Shown: one piece after another, positions 1 through 9,121 of the stretch
Numbering within the stretch: position 1 is the first letter of the stretch
Layout of the letters: every line of letters starts with the position of its first letter
Origin: Clostridia bacterium
GTDB taxonomy: Bacteria; Bacillota; Clostridia; Oscillospirales; Acutalibacteraceae
DNA length: 64,000 nucleotides
NCBI GenBank assembly: GCA_017428625.1
Contig: JAFRQM010000049.1
Span: forward strand, 62,001-126,000
Direction of reading: 5' to 3'
Translations under genes and position numbers: made by a program
The notes under the pieces: generated by a model
Told to the model about the DNA's origin: nothing
The model's input: the letters and a program-made list of their open reading frames with translations, nothing else
Database searches by the model: none

Positions 1-127
1 CCCAGTTGTAAACATAGAGCGTTGTTCCCCTGAGTGCTTCAATTTCGCTGTCAGACGCCGCGAAGGCAACACTGAGGGGCAGAAGCATTGTAATTAGCGC
101 AAAAAAAACGCTGAACAATCTTTTCAT
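1..127 (-). CDS. potD: Spermidine/putrescine-binding protein PotD, N-terminal fragment
   Basis: Only the first 42 codons are in the window; the rest lies before base 1. The visible protein begins with a Lys/Arg start and a hydrophobic core ending in Ala-Phe-Ala-Ala, a signal peptide, followed by TLYVYNWG, which matches the start of mature PotD-type periplasmic/lipoprotein polyamine binders (LYVYNWxEYI). It lies 19 bp downstream of potC, completing the gene order potA-potB-potC-potD. Role by family: captures spermidine or putrescine outside the membrane and delivers it to PotBC. No lipobox cysteine is visible, which is unusual for a Gram-positive binding protein. Confidence 0.85.
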   Translation of the reverse strand, partial: MKRLFSVFFALITMLLPLSVAFAASDSEIEALRGTTLYVYNW

Positions 128-146
128 ATTTACCACTCCGTAAAAG

Positions 147-953
147 TTAATGTCTCTTTCTGCTCTTTTCTTCACTCTTAACCTGCGCAATATTATAGAG
201 AATAAGCAATATAAGAATACTCACAAATATTATGGCGGAAAGCGCATACATATCCGGCTTGACACGCTTTTTGGTCATTGAGAAAATAACAATAGGCAAT
301 GTCTGAAAACCGGGACCGCTTGTGAAATAACTTATAATGAAATCGTCAAGTGAGAGTGTGAAAGCCATAATCAGACCGGTGATAATACCGGGAGAGATTG
401 CCGGCAGAACAACTTTGAAAAACGCCGAACCAGGTTTGCAACCAAGGTCCATGGCAGCTTCCGCAAGGTTTTTGTCTGTCTGCCTGAGTTTCGGCAGAAC
501 GGTCAGAATAACATAGGGCAGGTTAAAAGTTATATGTGCTATCAGCATTGTGCCGAAACCGAGAACAGCATTTATGCGAAGAATTCTTCCTATAAACACA
601 AACAGCAGCATCATTGAAACACCCGTTACAATTTCAGGGTTCATCATCGGGATATTTGTAGTTGCCGTAATGGCGGAGCGAAGCGCGCCTTTTCGCAGTT
701 TTTCAATTCCCACAGACGCCGCTGTGCCGAGCACTGTCGCAATAACAGATGAACAAACGGCAAGCAGCAGAGTATTGTAAAGCGCGTGCAAAGTGGAGCC
801 GTCGGCAAAAAGTGTTTTATACCACTGCAGCGAAAAGCCGTTAAAAACTATTGTGCTTGTTGATGAGTTGAACGAATAAAGCAGAAGAACGGCGATGGGC
901 GCGTAAAGAAACATAAAAACGAGCGCCGTGTAGATACGGGAAAGTGTTTTCAT
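147..953 (-). CDS. potC: Spermidine/putrescine ABC transporter permease PotC
   Basis: 268 residues, the usual length for PotC. It has an N-terminal membrane segment with the family-typical YAPIAVLLLYSFN, about six predicted transmembrane helices, and the EAA loop that contacts the ATPase (EAAMDLGCKP, about residue 165). It forms the inner-membrane channel with PotB. The start overlaps the potB stop by an ATGA, implying translational coupling in the potABCD operon. Substrate assignment to polyamines rests on the whole operon and on the PotD start; a related opine or iron substrate is less likely. Confidence 0.93.
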   Translation of the reverse strand: MKTLSRIYTALVFMFLYAPIAVLLLYSFNSSTSTIVFNGFSLQWYKTLFADGSTLHALYNTLLLAVCSSVIATVLGTAASVGIEKLRKGALRSAITATTNIPMMNPEIVTGVSMMLLFVFIGRILRINAVLGFGTMLIAHITFNLPYVILTVLPKLRQTDKNLAEAAMDLGCKPGSAFFKVVLPAISPGIITGLIMAFTLSLDDFIISYFTSGPGFQTLPIVIFSMTKKRVKPDMYALSAIIFVSILILLILYNIAQVKSEEKSRKRH

Positions 954-1771
954 ATCACTATTTCCCCCTCGTCCGAAAACTTGTTCATAAACGCCATACT
1001 GATAAGAATAAGAATCATCAGAACAAGTGAGAGCGCCGCTCCCAGATTGTAGTTGTATGACTGCTGAAACTGTCTTTCAATAACATCGCCGATAAGGTCA
1101 AACGAGCCGCCGCCGAGTTTCTGTGAAATATAAAATGTGCTGACAGAGGGCACAAAAACCATTGTTACTCCGCTTACAATTCCCGGCAGGCTCAGCGGAA
1201 TAATGCACTTGCGTATGACTGTAAGACGGTTTCCGCCGAGGTCCTGACACGCCTCAACCATTGAGTAATCAAGCTTTGCCATAACGGAATAAATAGGCAG
1301 AATCATATAAGGCAGAAAATTGTAAACCATACCCAGAATAACAGCCCCGCCTGTGTTAATCATATGAACGGGGTGAATACCGAGTTTTGTAAGAAAAGTG
1401 TTAATTATTCCCGTGTCCTGCAGAATAGCCATCCAGGAATAGGTTCTTATAAGAAAGCTCATCCACATAGGCAGCATAACAAGCATAACCATTGTGCGCT
1501 GAATCTTATCCGTTTTCTGCGCAATTATGTAAGCCGTCGGGAAGGCGATTATAAGGCAGATGAGAGTTGCTTCAATGCCGAACCAGATGGAACGCAAAAA
1601 TGTCGGCAGATATTTTGAAAGCGCCTGAACATTTTCAAGCGTGAAATCGCCCGCTGATGTTGTAAATGAATAATACACAACAAAAAACAGGGGGGCGATA
1701 ATAAACAGCGCCGCCCATATAATGTAAGGCGAAACCGTCAGTTTTGAGTTTAAAGAAGAGCGGCGGTTCAT
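950..1771 (-). CDS. potB: Spermidine/putrescine ABC transporter permease PotB
   Basis: 273 residues with about six membrane segments and the permease EAA loop [16 protein letters not shown] near residue 180. It pairs with PotC to make the transmembrane pore of the polyamine importer. It overlaps potA upstream and potC downstream, each by four bases (ATGA), so the three are cotranscribed and translationally coupled. Confidence 0.93.
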   Translation of the reverse strand: MNRRSSLNSKLTVSPYIIWAALFIIAPLFFVVYYSFTTSAGDFTLENVQALSKYLPTFLRSIWFGIEATLICLIIAFPTAYIIAQKTDKIQRTMVMLVMLPMWMSFLIRTYSWMAILQDTGIINTFLTKLGIHPVHMINTGGAVILGMVYNFLPYMILPIYSVMAKLDYSMVEACQDLGGNRLTVIRKCIIPLSLPGIVSGVTMVFVPSVSTFYISQKLGGGSFDLIGDVIERQFQQSYNYNLGAALSLVLMILILISMAFMNKFSDEGEIVI

Positions 1772-2919
1772 AAATCTTCTTCCTCCCCGCTGTTTTCCTC
1801 ATCTTCAGGCTCTTCGGCGTTTGAAAGTTCTTCATACTCCTCGCTGAATGAACTGTAATCGCCGAACATACCGGAGTATTCCGATTTTTTCATTATGTGT
1901 ATTGCGTCGGGCTCAATATAAAGACCTATGCGGTCGCCCTCCGCCTGATAATCGGTTGACTGAATCATCCATTTGAAACCGCCGATGTCAACAATCATTT
2001 CATAATGAACTCCCTTAAATGTAACGGAAGTCACCGTGCCTTTAAGCATACCTTTTTCAACAGGCACAACGTCAACATCTTCAGGGCGCACAACAACGTC
2101 AACCTGCTCGTTGGGCGCAAAACCCTTGTCAAGGCATTCAAACCTCTGCCCCGAAAACTGGCAGTAAAGGTCCTTGAGCATAATACCGTCAACAATGTTG
2201 CTCTCGCCGATAAAATCGGCAACAAAGGCGTTTCTCGGCTCGTTATAAATATCTTCGGGAGTGCCTATCTGCTGAATAAGACCGTTGTCCATAACAACAA
2301 TGGTGTCAGACATCGAAAGCGCTTCTTCCTGGTCGTGGGTAACATATATAAAAGTAATACCGAGTCTCTGCTGAATGTTTTTGAGTTCAACCTGCATATC
2401 CTTGCGCAGTTTGAGGTCAAGCGCGCCGAGCGGCTCGTCAAGCAGAAGCACGCGCGGCTTTACCGCAAGGGCGCGCGCGATTGCTACGCGCTGCTGCTGA
2501 CCGCCGGAGAGCGAACTTATATGCCTTTTCTCAAACCCCTTGAGGTTTACAAGTTCAAGCATCTCTCTCGCGGTCTCTTTTATTTCTTTTTCGGGCAGGT
2601 GTCTGAGCCTGAGACCGAACACGACATTTTCATAAACATTAAGGTGCGGAAAAAGGGCATAACGCTGAAAAATGGTGTTGACCTGCCTCTTGTAAGGAGG
2701 CACACCGTTTATCTTCTTGCCTTCAAAAAAAACCTCACCCTCGTCCGGTTCAATAAATCCGCCGATAATGCGCAGGGTAGTGGTCTTGCCGCATCCGGAG
2801 GGCCCCAGCAGAGTAATAAACTCGCGGTCATGAATGGAAAGATTGAGATTTTTAAGCACAGTGTTATCACCGTATGCAACGGTAATGTTTTTCAGGTCAA
2901 AAATGATGTTGTTTTCCAA
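1768..2919 (-). CDS. potA: Spermidine/putrescine ABC transporter ATP-binding protein PotA
   Basis: 383 residues, first gene of the operon. The start is TTG, preceded by AAGGGG seven bases upstream. Walker A is GPSGCGKTT (39-47), the ABC signature is [15 protein letters not shown] (about 135), Walker B is [11 protein letters not shown], and the switch His is in [11 protein letters not shown]-terminal TOBE-like regulatory domain follows. The extreme C-terminus is strikingly acidic (about 27 residues mostly Glu/Asp/Ser), longer than in typical PotA and of unknown role. The protein hydrolyses ATP to drive polyamine import through PotBC. Confidence 0.95.
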   Translation of the reverse strand: MENNIIFDLKNITVAYGDNTVLKNLNLSIHDREFITLLGPSGCGKTTTLRIIGGFIEPDEGEVFFEGKKINGVPPYKRQVNTIFQRYALFPHLNVYENVVFGLRLRHLPEKEIKETAREMLELVNLKGFEKRHISSLSGGQQQRVAIARALAVKPRVLLLDEPLGALDLKLRKDMQVELKNIQQRLGITFIYVTHDQEEALSMSDTIVVMDNGLIQQIGTPEDIYNEPRNAFVADFIGESNIVDGIMLKDLYCQFSGQRFECLDKGFAPNEQVDVVVRPEDVDVVPVEKGMLKGTVTSVTFKGVHYEMIVDIGGFKWMIQSTDYQAEGDRIGLYIEPDAIHIMKKSEYSGMFGDYSSFSEEYEELSNAEEPEDEENSGEEEDL

Positions 2920-2981
2920 TTAGCAGCCCCTTCCTTTGCACATAATAACTCCCTGTCGGAATCAAGTGCAGATTAAAATAA

Positions 2982-3010
2982 AATATAAAACAAAAATATA
3001 TAAAAGTCAA
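2982..3010 (-). promoter_or_regulatory. Promoter of potABCD
   Basis: On the minus strand TTGACT (3010-3005) and TATATT (2987-2982) are separated by 17 bp, about 63 bp before the potA start. This is a good sigma-A type promoter in a very AT-rich stretch. Confidence 0.6.
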
Positions 3011-3067
3011 TAATTTTTAATAATCATTTGTATTACTGAATGTGGAGCACAGGCACAAGATTTCATA

Positions 3068-3096
3068 TTTAATTATTTGCGCTGTTTTGCTATAAT
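3068..3096 (+). promoter_or_regulatory. Promoter of the sigma factor/LRR operon
   Basis: TTTAAT (3068-3073), 17 bp, TATAAT (3091-3096), with an extended -10 (TGCTATAAT). The extended -10 compensates the weak -35. It lies 85 bp before the sigma-factor start. No obvious ECF-type autoregulatory box was recognised. Confidence 0.5.
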
Positions 3097-3180
3097 AAAA
3101 AAGCAAAAAACATCCGTTAGATTTGCGCTTTAAGTTGACTGCTTATTGAAAGGCAAAAATCCGAAAGGGGGGGCAAACGC

Positions 3181-3711
3181 TTGAATCCGGATAAAAGCGA
3201 CAGCAACAAACTGCTTAAACAGTGCTTTGAAGATTATCGTATAAAACTGTTTAAATATTGTCTTGCCCGCCTTGACGGAGCCCGTGAGGATGCAGACGAC
3301 TGTGTGCAGGATGCCTTTCTTGTTTTGCAAAAAAAACTTTCGGAAGGTGAAACAGTAGAGAATCCGAGAGCGTTTCTTTATCGCACAGCCGACAATTTCG
3401 TAAAGCGGCGCAGGGAGGAAAAAGCAAAATCGGCAAAACGAAGTGTTCCTCTTGAATTTGCCGAAAACACCGCAACGGTTGAATATGATTATCTGCGGGC
3501 GGTTGATGAAACGGATTATGATTTGCTTGCGGAAAAACTGATAAACACACTCACGCCGAACGAAAAACAACTTTATGACCTCAGATACCGTCAGAAAAAT
3601 GAGGTTAATCAGATTGCCGGGTCTCTCGGAATATCACCCGCGGCGGTTTCAATGCGGCTTATGCGGCTGAGGGATAAGGTTAAACAGATAGTTTATGAGA
3701 AAGGAGGCTGA
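3181..3711 (+). CDS. ECF-like sigma-70 family RNA polymerase sigma factor
   Basis: 176 residues, the size of ECF sigma factors. Region 2 spans about residues 10-80 (LFKYCLARLDGAREDADDCV, then NPRAFLYRTADNFVKRR), and region 4 spans about 120-170 with a helix-turn-helix (VNQIAGSLGISPAAVSMRL). The start is TTG at 3181, supported by the run AAAGGGGGG eight bases upstream. The gene ends four bases before the next start, so it is coupled to a membrane protein of anti-sigma type. Likely directs transcription of an envelope or surface regulon in response to an external signal; the target genes are unknown. Confidence 0.85.
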   Translation: MNPDKSDSNKLLKQCFEDYRIKLFKYCLARLDGAREDADDCVQDAFLVLQKKLSEGETVENPRAFLYRTADNFVKRRREEKAKSAKRSVPLEFAENTATVEYDYLRAVDETDYDLLAEKLINTLTPNEKQLYDLRYRQKNEVNQIAGSLGISPAAVSMRLMRLRDKVKQIVYEKGG

Positions 3712-3715
3712 AACC

Positions 3716-4654
3716 GTGAATGCAATAACCGTTAATCGTGAGATTTTACTTTGTGAAGATTTCACGGAAGATTTTGCAGAAAAACTCTGCGCTTTTCTTA
3801 ACAGTCTTATTGACACTGAACTTGAAAAAGGCAACGAGACCGATTTTGATTTGGTTGACGAATACGCCGAAGCGATTAACTTCATCCGTGAAAACGGCAT
3901 TGATATACTTCCGGTTATTTCCAATAAAACATTTTTGAAAAAGCTCGGCATCGAAAGAAAATCTGCACTGCCGAAAATCGCGATTGCCGCCGCCGTAATT
4001 ATTGCACTGCTCGGCATAAACTCCGCTGTATCAAAAGAAACTAAGGTAAATATAATTGCAAAAGGTGCCGAATATTTAAAAGATTTATTAACACAACAGA
4101 CATATACAGAAGAACAGACAGCGGAAACAGTCTTTGCGAACAGCGAACAAAAAACAACCGGACCTGACGGAATAACAGGCATTGAACTTGTTTTTGAAGA
4201 TGATTTCCGAACGGAATACAATGTCGGCGAAAGTTTTGACCGAAAAGGGCTTTACATTTACCTTGTTTCACAAAACGGTAAAACAAAAACAGATAAATAT
4301 GAAATCACAACAGATTCTCCGTTCGCCGAAAAATCAGGCGAACAGACGGTTACCGTTTCCGCAAAAGGATTCAGTAAAAGTTTTACGGTCAGAATTATAA
4401 ACAACGAGAAAACGCCGCTGCTGAATTCCGTTTACGCAACATTTCCCGATGGATTTGATTTCACCTACCGCAGCGAGCCCGATTTGAACGGAATGCGTGT
4501 GTTCGCGGTTTACAGCAACGGCGATGAAAAAGAATTAAGCTCCGGCGAATACAGTCTCAGCACCGAAACAACGCGCGTGCTATTAAAAGAAAAAAAAACC
4601 GTTACCGTTGAATACGGCGGCTGCACCTGCTCATTTGAGTTACAGGAGGGATGA
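3716..4654 (+). CDS. Candidate anti-sigma factor: membrane-anchored protein with Ig-like ectodomain
   Basis: About 312 residues. The start is taken as GTG at 3716 because AAGGAGG sits eight bases upstream; an in-frame ATG at 3695 lies inside the sigma gene without a good site. The acidic N-terminal ~85 residues would be cytoplasmic. One hydrophobic segment (IAIAAAVIIALLGI, about residues 90-105) crosses the membrane. The outside part carries two bacterial Ig-like (Big_3-type) modules at about 150-230 and 240-310, the first with the typical pattern YNVGESFDRKGL. Position immediately after an ECF sigma gene suggests it restrains that sigma factor. No zinc-binding anti-sigma motif (HxxxCxxC) is present, so the role is inferred from context. 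Confidence 0.6.
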   Translation: MNAITVNREILLCEDFTEDFAEKLCAFLNSLIDTELEKGNETDFDLVDEYAEAINFIRENGIDILPVISNKTFLKKLGIERKSALPKIAIAAAVIIALLGINSAVSKETKVNIIAKGAEYLKDLLTQQTYTEEQTAETVFANSEQKTTGPDGITGIELVFEDDFRTEYNVGESFDRKGLYIYLVSQNGKTKTDKYEITTDSPFAEKSGEQTVTVSAKGFSKSFTVRIINNEKTPLLNSVYATFPDGFDFTYRSEPDLNGMRVFAVYSNGDEKELSSGEYSLSTETTRVLLKEKKTVTVEYGGCTCSFELQEG

Positions 4655-4656
4655 AA

Positions 4657-7600
4657 ATGAAAACAGTCAAAAGATTATTCTTGATTGTTCTTTGTATAAT
4701 TACGGCAGTTGCGGCGCTGCCGCTGACGCCTGTTGATGTTTTTGCCGATTATGCAGAAGAAATTCTTATAAGTTCTGACGGAAATTGGAAATATGCCGTT
4801 ACATGGGGTTCACCTTCACCGCTTAGGTATGATGAATTTGTTTGTTTATACAGATACATCGGTAACGAAAAAGATGTTATTATCCCTGAAACAATAGACG
4901 GTTTTTATGTTCAGCATATCGTGGACTATTGCTTTTACGGTGATACAAAAGAATACAATTCAAATACAGCCGTTCCCGATATGGAAAACTACGGCAGCAA
5001 TGATTTGATTGAAACTGTTTTTGTTCCGTCAACTGTTGTTACAATCGGGAAGTATGCATTTTCCCGGATGGACAGGCTGAAAGAACTGGTATTTGAGGAT
5101 ATGTATTCCCCCTATTCCGAAGATATATACATTTCCGAGGGTGCTTTTGCAGGTTCGCCGATGCTTAAAAAACTTGAACTGCCGGAAAAAAGGCTTGAAG
5201 AATACGCCGGAAATATATATTCAGCATTAAAAGATTCATATATATCAGAACTGAAAATACCTAAAATAAGCAGTTCCGGTTCCGTAGCCTTGCCCCAAAC
5301 GCTCGAGCATTTGATCATAACCGGAGATTTTTCGTCAAATAATACGCACCAAAGCGGTCGTTACGGCATTTTCTCCTCTTATGTTAAAACCGTTGAAATA
5401 GAAGGGTATGCGCGGGCTGATTATTTATGGGCAAGACAGTTTTTATCGGAACTTATGGATGCTAACGGTGAAATTACAAATTACCCCGATTTTATATTTC
5501 ATCGTGTTCCTGATTATAAACTCGAGAAGCTTCTTGAAAACTCCGGATACAAAAAAAGGATAGATTACGAAACCGGATATACCGAATTTTCGGTTAACAG
5601 ATTTCCGCTTGATGTCAGGTATTACCCTTTTAAAAGAGTAAGTTACGGTTCGGGCATCATATCCGGTGATTATGAGTATGCGCTCACTTATCTGGATAAC
5701 GCTGTTATTATCGGTTATCACGGTAACGGTGAAGAAGTTGTTTTTCCGTCTGAAATTGACGGGTATCCTGTTACGGCAATAGGCGACGGTCAGAATGCTC
5801 TAAGTGGCAATACCTCTAACGATTCCGCTGTTACGGTAACAATACCCGACTCTGTTGAATTTATAAACAAAAAGGCGTTTTATAATTGGTATGCGCTTGA
5901 AAATATTGAGTTTTCACGGAATTTAAAAGTTATTGAATCGCAGGCGTTCCGCTATTGCAGAAGTCTGACCGAAATAGTCCTTCCGGATATAGTTTATCTT
6001 GGAACATACGCCTTTGCAGACTGCGGAATAAAAAAAGTGGCTGTTCCTTCGACATTAAAAGAAGTGTCTGCAATGTCTTTCAGTGAAATCGACAGAAGCT
6101 CGTTCCTGAGTCCGTCCCGTATTCTCGAAACAATAGAATTAAGTGACGGTGTTGAGATAATCGGGACAGGTGCATTCGAGTATTCGCCGGATAAAGACAT
6201 CACCGATGATCCGTTTGTTGAGCTGAACTTGCCGTCAACACTTAAATTTATCGACTATGCGGCATTTCACGGAACAAATATCAAAGGAGAACTGAAAATT
6301 CCCGGCGGAGTGAAAAAAATAGACGACTTTGCGTTTTGCTCAAACACAAACACAAAACTGACATCCGTGACATTACCACAGAGACTTGAATATATAGGTG
6401 AAAAGTCGTTTTGCGGCTGTGTTATACAAAACGCACTTGTTCTTCCGGATTCGGTTTGTAAGTTGGAAGACAACGCATTTGACGCTTTAACTGTTCCGGA
6501 AATTGTTCTGCCTGACAGCATCACCGTTATTCCCAACGGATGTTTCAATAAAAGCAATATTGAAAAAATATCGGGAGGTCAAAACATAAAACTGATTGAA
6601 GATTATGCGTTCAGTCAGGCAACAATCGGTGAAATAACTTTGCCCGAAGGTCTTAAGTATTTAAGGCATACCGCTTTTGACAGTGCAAAAATCGGCACAC
6701 TGTTTTACGGTGTTAACGGCAAAGATTTTGATGATTACAATTATTACCCTGCCGCAGGCGCGTTTGAAAAATCGGAAACACAAAACCTGATTATATCTCA
6801 GACGGCAAAGCACATTCCCGAACAGGTGTTTTACGGCGCGGTGATAACCGGTCGGATTACAATGCTGCCGGGAGTTGAAACAATATGCCCCAATGCATTT
6901 TATATGTCAACAATGAGCGAAATAACAATTCCCGAAACCGTAACAACAATCGGCGCTTACGCTTTTGCTTACTGCACTTCGCTTGAAAAAGCCGTATTCT
7001 CAGCCGTGAACTGTAACTCAGCCCGGTGCATTTTTTACGGTTGCTCAAACCTGAATGAAGTGATAATCAGCGACGGCGTTAAGCAAATACCCGGAGCGAT
7101 GTTCAAAGATACGGATATTGACAGCATAATTCTGCCCGAAAGCATTACTGCCATAGGCAGCGAAGCGTTTAACTCAATAAAGCTTAAAAGCATTGTTGTT
7201 CCCGAAAATGTAACATTTATCGGGGCGGGGGCATTCGCAGACTGCTCGGAACTCGAGCGGGTCGATTTTCTCGTGAAAAGCTGCCGTCTCGGCACCGGTG
7301 AAAAGTATGTTTTTGAAAGCTGTCCGGCTTTGAGTGAGTTCAATTTCGGCAGCGAAATCAAATACATTCCCGACAACCTTTTGAGGGGTTCGGGTGCTCT
7401 TGAAAATGTGACAATACCGGCAAGTGTGACCGATATCGGCTCATATTCATTCGCGTCAACAAAACTGATGCAAATCATTATTCCCGAAGGTGTGGAAAGC
7501 ATCGGCGACGGCTGCTTTGAAAACTGCGCCTGCCTTGAACACATTACAATTAACGGCAACATTTATCTTATAGGTGACGGCACATTCAGCGGTTGCGGCA

Positions 7601-8706
7601 ACCTGAAAGAAATATATATTGCCGACAGCGTCCGCAATATAGGGCGTTCAAGCTTTGCGGGCTGTTCTGCGCTCGAAACCGTCTATATGTCCCGTAATGT
7701 TGTCTATATTCCCGAAAGCTGTTTTGCAAATTGCACCGCGCTTTCCACCTTTACCTGGGAAGCAGACAGCAAACTTATAGGCAAACTCGCATTCAGCGGC
7801 TGCACAATGCTGACGAATTTTGATTTTTTGGGAATTGAAAAGCTTTACCCAAACAGCTTTGAAGGCAGCGGCATAGGCGCCGCCTCTCTCGGCGAAGCAA
7901 AAGATGAAACAAATGCGGCTCTTGAAGTGGTTGAGGAGCAAAGCTTTATGAACTGCGCCGAACTTCAGACTGTAACTCTCGGCGGCAATGTCAGCACTGT
8001 TCAGACGCGAGCATTTGCCAATTGTGAAAATCTCGAAACCGCGATTATTTCCGAAAGTGTTGAAAGCATTTCTCCCGATGCGTTTGATAACTGCCCGAAA
8101 CTTACAATTTACTGTTTTGAAAACTCTTATGCTCACCGTTACGCTCTGAACAACAACATTCAAGTAAGCACCTTTGTTGTCGCGCCGATTCCAAACCAGA
8201 AATATACGGGGCTTGCGATAAAACCGAATGTTTCCGTAACCGTTGGAGGAGAAAAACTTTCACGCGGGAGCGATTTCACGGTAAAATATTATGACAATAT
8301 AAACGTCGGCACCGCTTCAGTCAGAGTCAGCGGCGCAAACGACTACAAAATGTTTTCAAGCACAGTCAATTTCACAATAATTACCCGGGATATTTCGGAA
8401 GCCTTTGTTTATTCAATTGATGAGCAGGAATATACCGGCTCGGCGGTAACTCCTTCTCTGACAGTTACTTACAGCGGCAGAACACTGAGGGAGGGCAAAG
8501 ATTACACGGTGCAATATTCAAACAACACCTCCGCCGGAACGGCAAAGGCAACAATAAAAGGCTGCGGCAATTTTTCAGGCACAAACACTGTGAACTTCAC
8601 CATTTCCGAAAGCCCCGAGCAGACTTCGGTTTTACTCAGAGTATTTAAAACAGCAGGCAGATTGCTGTTGAGATTTTTCTCACTGATAGTTTCACTTTTC
8701 AGGTAA
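4657..8706 (+). CDS. Secreted BspA-type leucine-rich repeat surface protein
   Basis: About 1349 residues. ATG at 4657 is preferred because GGAGGG ends six bases before it; ATG at 4651 would overlap that site. A signal peptide ending in VDVFA is followed by a long array of LRR_5/BspA-like repeats (pattern IxxxAFxxCxxLxxVxIPxxVxxIG) covering most of residues 60-1150. Two related ~70-residue modules containing YTGxAIxPxxxVxxxGxxL and DYxVxYxNNxxxGTA form the C-terminal region, followed by a short hydrophobic-basic tail. No LPxTG sorting signal or SLH domain is visible. BspA repeats usually mediate adhesion to host or other cells. It is the last gene of the sigma/anti-sigma operon and may be its effector. 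Confidence 0.85.
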   Translation: MKTVKRLFLIVLCIITAVAALPLTPVDVFADYAEEILISSDGNWKYAVTWGSPSPLRYDEFVCLYRYIGNEKDVIIPETIDGFYVQHIVDYCFYGDTKEYNSNTAVPDMENYGSNDLIETVFVPSTVVTIGKYAFSRMDRLKELVFEDMYSPYSEDIYISEGAFAGSPMLKKLELPEKRLEEYAGNIYSALKDSYISELKIPKISSSGSVALPQTLEHLIITGDFSSNNTHQSGRYGIFSSYVKTVEIEGYARADYLWARQFLSELMDANGEITNYPDFIFHRVPDYKLEKLLENSGYKKRIDYETGYTEFSVNRFPLDVRYYPFKRVSYGSGIISGDYEYALTYLDNAVIIGYHGNGEEVVFPSEIDGYPVTAIGDGQNALSGNTSNDSAVTVTIPDSVEFINKKAFYNWYALENIEFSRNLKVIESQAFRYCRSLTEIVLPDIVYLGTYAFADCGIKKVAVPSTLKEVSAMSFSEIDRSSFLSPSRILETIELSDGVEIIGTGAFEYSPDKDITDDPFVELNLPSTLKFIDYAAFHGTNIKGELKIPGGVKKIDDFAFCSNTNTKLTSVTLPQRLEYIGEKSFCGCVIQNALVLPDSVCKLEDNAFDALTVPEIVLPDSITVIPNGCFNKSNIEKISGGQNIKLIEDYAFSQATIGEITLPEGLKYLRHTAFDSAKIGTLFYGVNGKDFDDYNYYPAAGAFEKSETQNLIISQTAKHIPEQVFYGAVITGRITMLPGVETICPNAFYMSTMSEITIPETVTTIGAYAFAYCTSLEKAVFSAVNCNSARCIFYGCSNLNEVIISDGVKQIPGAMFKDTDIDSIILPESITAIGSEAFNSIKLKSIVVPENVTFIGAGAFADCSELERVDFLVKSCRLGTGEKYVFESCPALSEFNFGSEIKYIPDNLLRGSGALENVTIPASVTDIGSYSFASTKLMQIIIPEGVESIGDGCFENCACLEHITINGNIYLIGDGTFSGCGNLKEIYIADSVRNIGRSSFAGCSALETVYMSRNVVYIPESCFANCTALSTFTWEADSKLIGKLAFSGCTMLTNFDFLGIEKLYPNSFEGSGIGAASLGEAKDETNAALEVVEEQSFMNCAELQTVTLGGNVSTVQTRAFANCENLETAIISESVESISPDAFDNCPKLTIYCFENSYAHRYALNNNIQVSTFVVAPIPNQKYTGLAIKPNVSVTVGGEKLSRGSDFTVKYYDNINVGTASVRVSGANDYKMFSSTVNFTIITRDISEAFVYSIDEQEYTGSAVTPSLTVTYSGRTLREGKDYTVQYSNNTSAGTAKATIKGCGNFSGTNTVNFTISESPEQTSVLLRVFKTAGRLLLRFFSLIVSLFR

Positions 8707-8740
8707 GATTAAGCCGACTGCCGCATAGTTGAAAACAATA

Positions 8741-8779
8741 ACAGCGAGCCGATAAATTCGGCTCGCTGTGCCATTTTTT
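8741..8779 (+). terminator. Rho-independent terminator after the LRR gene
   Basis: Perfect 12 bp stem ACAGCGAGCCGA (8741-8752) and its complement (8758-8769), loop TAAAT, then a T run. It ends the sigma/LRR operon. Confidence 0.85.
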
Positions 8780-8810
8780 GAAAAATTATTTTATATATTT
8801 GACAGATGTC

Positions 8811-8848
8811 TAAAAAAAGATTTCTGAAAGAAACCGAAACAAATCTTT
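8811..8848 (-). terminator. Possible terminator of the yolD/polymerase operon
   Basis: On the minus strand the arms AAAGATTT (8848-8841) and AAATCTTT (8823-8816) enclose a 17 nt loop and run into TTTTTTT. The right arm overlaps the stop codon. The stem is AT-only, so strength is uncertain. Confidence 0.4.
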
Positions 8849-9107
8849 AATCACCCTGATCGGCGGAGGCATAATCGTTAAGAATCGGTTCTTCACAATC
8901 TGTCTGTGCAACAGTCCGGATTTGTTCTCCGTTTTCAAGTTCGGTTTTTATCTCCGAAGTTCTTGCCATTTCGTCAATGGCGTCGTAATACCCCGTCAGG
9001 GCGGCAAAAGGCGCAAACTGGGCAGCCCTGTTAATCATACTCATTTGCGGATGATACTCCGAAACCGGAGCGGGCATATTTATAATGTCATCATATTTTC
9101 CGCTCAT
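8847..9107 (-). CDS. YolD-like family protein (short)
   Basis: 86 residues. The start MSGKYDDIINMP followed by MSMINRAAQFAPFAALTGY matches the YolD-like family that commonly accompanies Y-family polymerases in Bacillota. The protein is shorter than many relatives (about 110-130), lacking the C-terminal part. It begins 14 bp after the polymerase stop codon with AAAAGGAGGCGC upstream. The family is proposed to assist or modulate UmuC-like polymerases during mutagenic repair; its biochemical action is not established. Confidence 0.75.
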   Translation of the reverse strand: MSGKYDDIINMPAPVSEYHPQMSMINRAAQFAPFAALTGYYDAIDEMARTSEIKTELENGEQIRTVAQTDCEEPILNDYASADQGD

Positions 9108-9121
9108 ATAAGCGCCTCCTT

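Noticed and set aside
2005..2976. A 323-codon open frame on the plus strand opposite potA
   Set aside because: It lies entirely antisense to a gene with all ABC ATPase motifs, has no ribosome binding site and its translation is rich in Asn, His and Phe without domain character.
4657..8706. Repeated DNA within the large LRR gene as a possible DNA repeat array or CRISPR
   Set aside because: The periodicity is at the protein level (variable ~23-residue LRR units) without identical DNA repeats or spacers.
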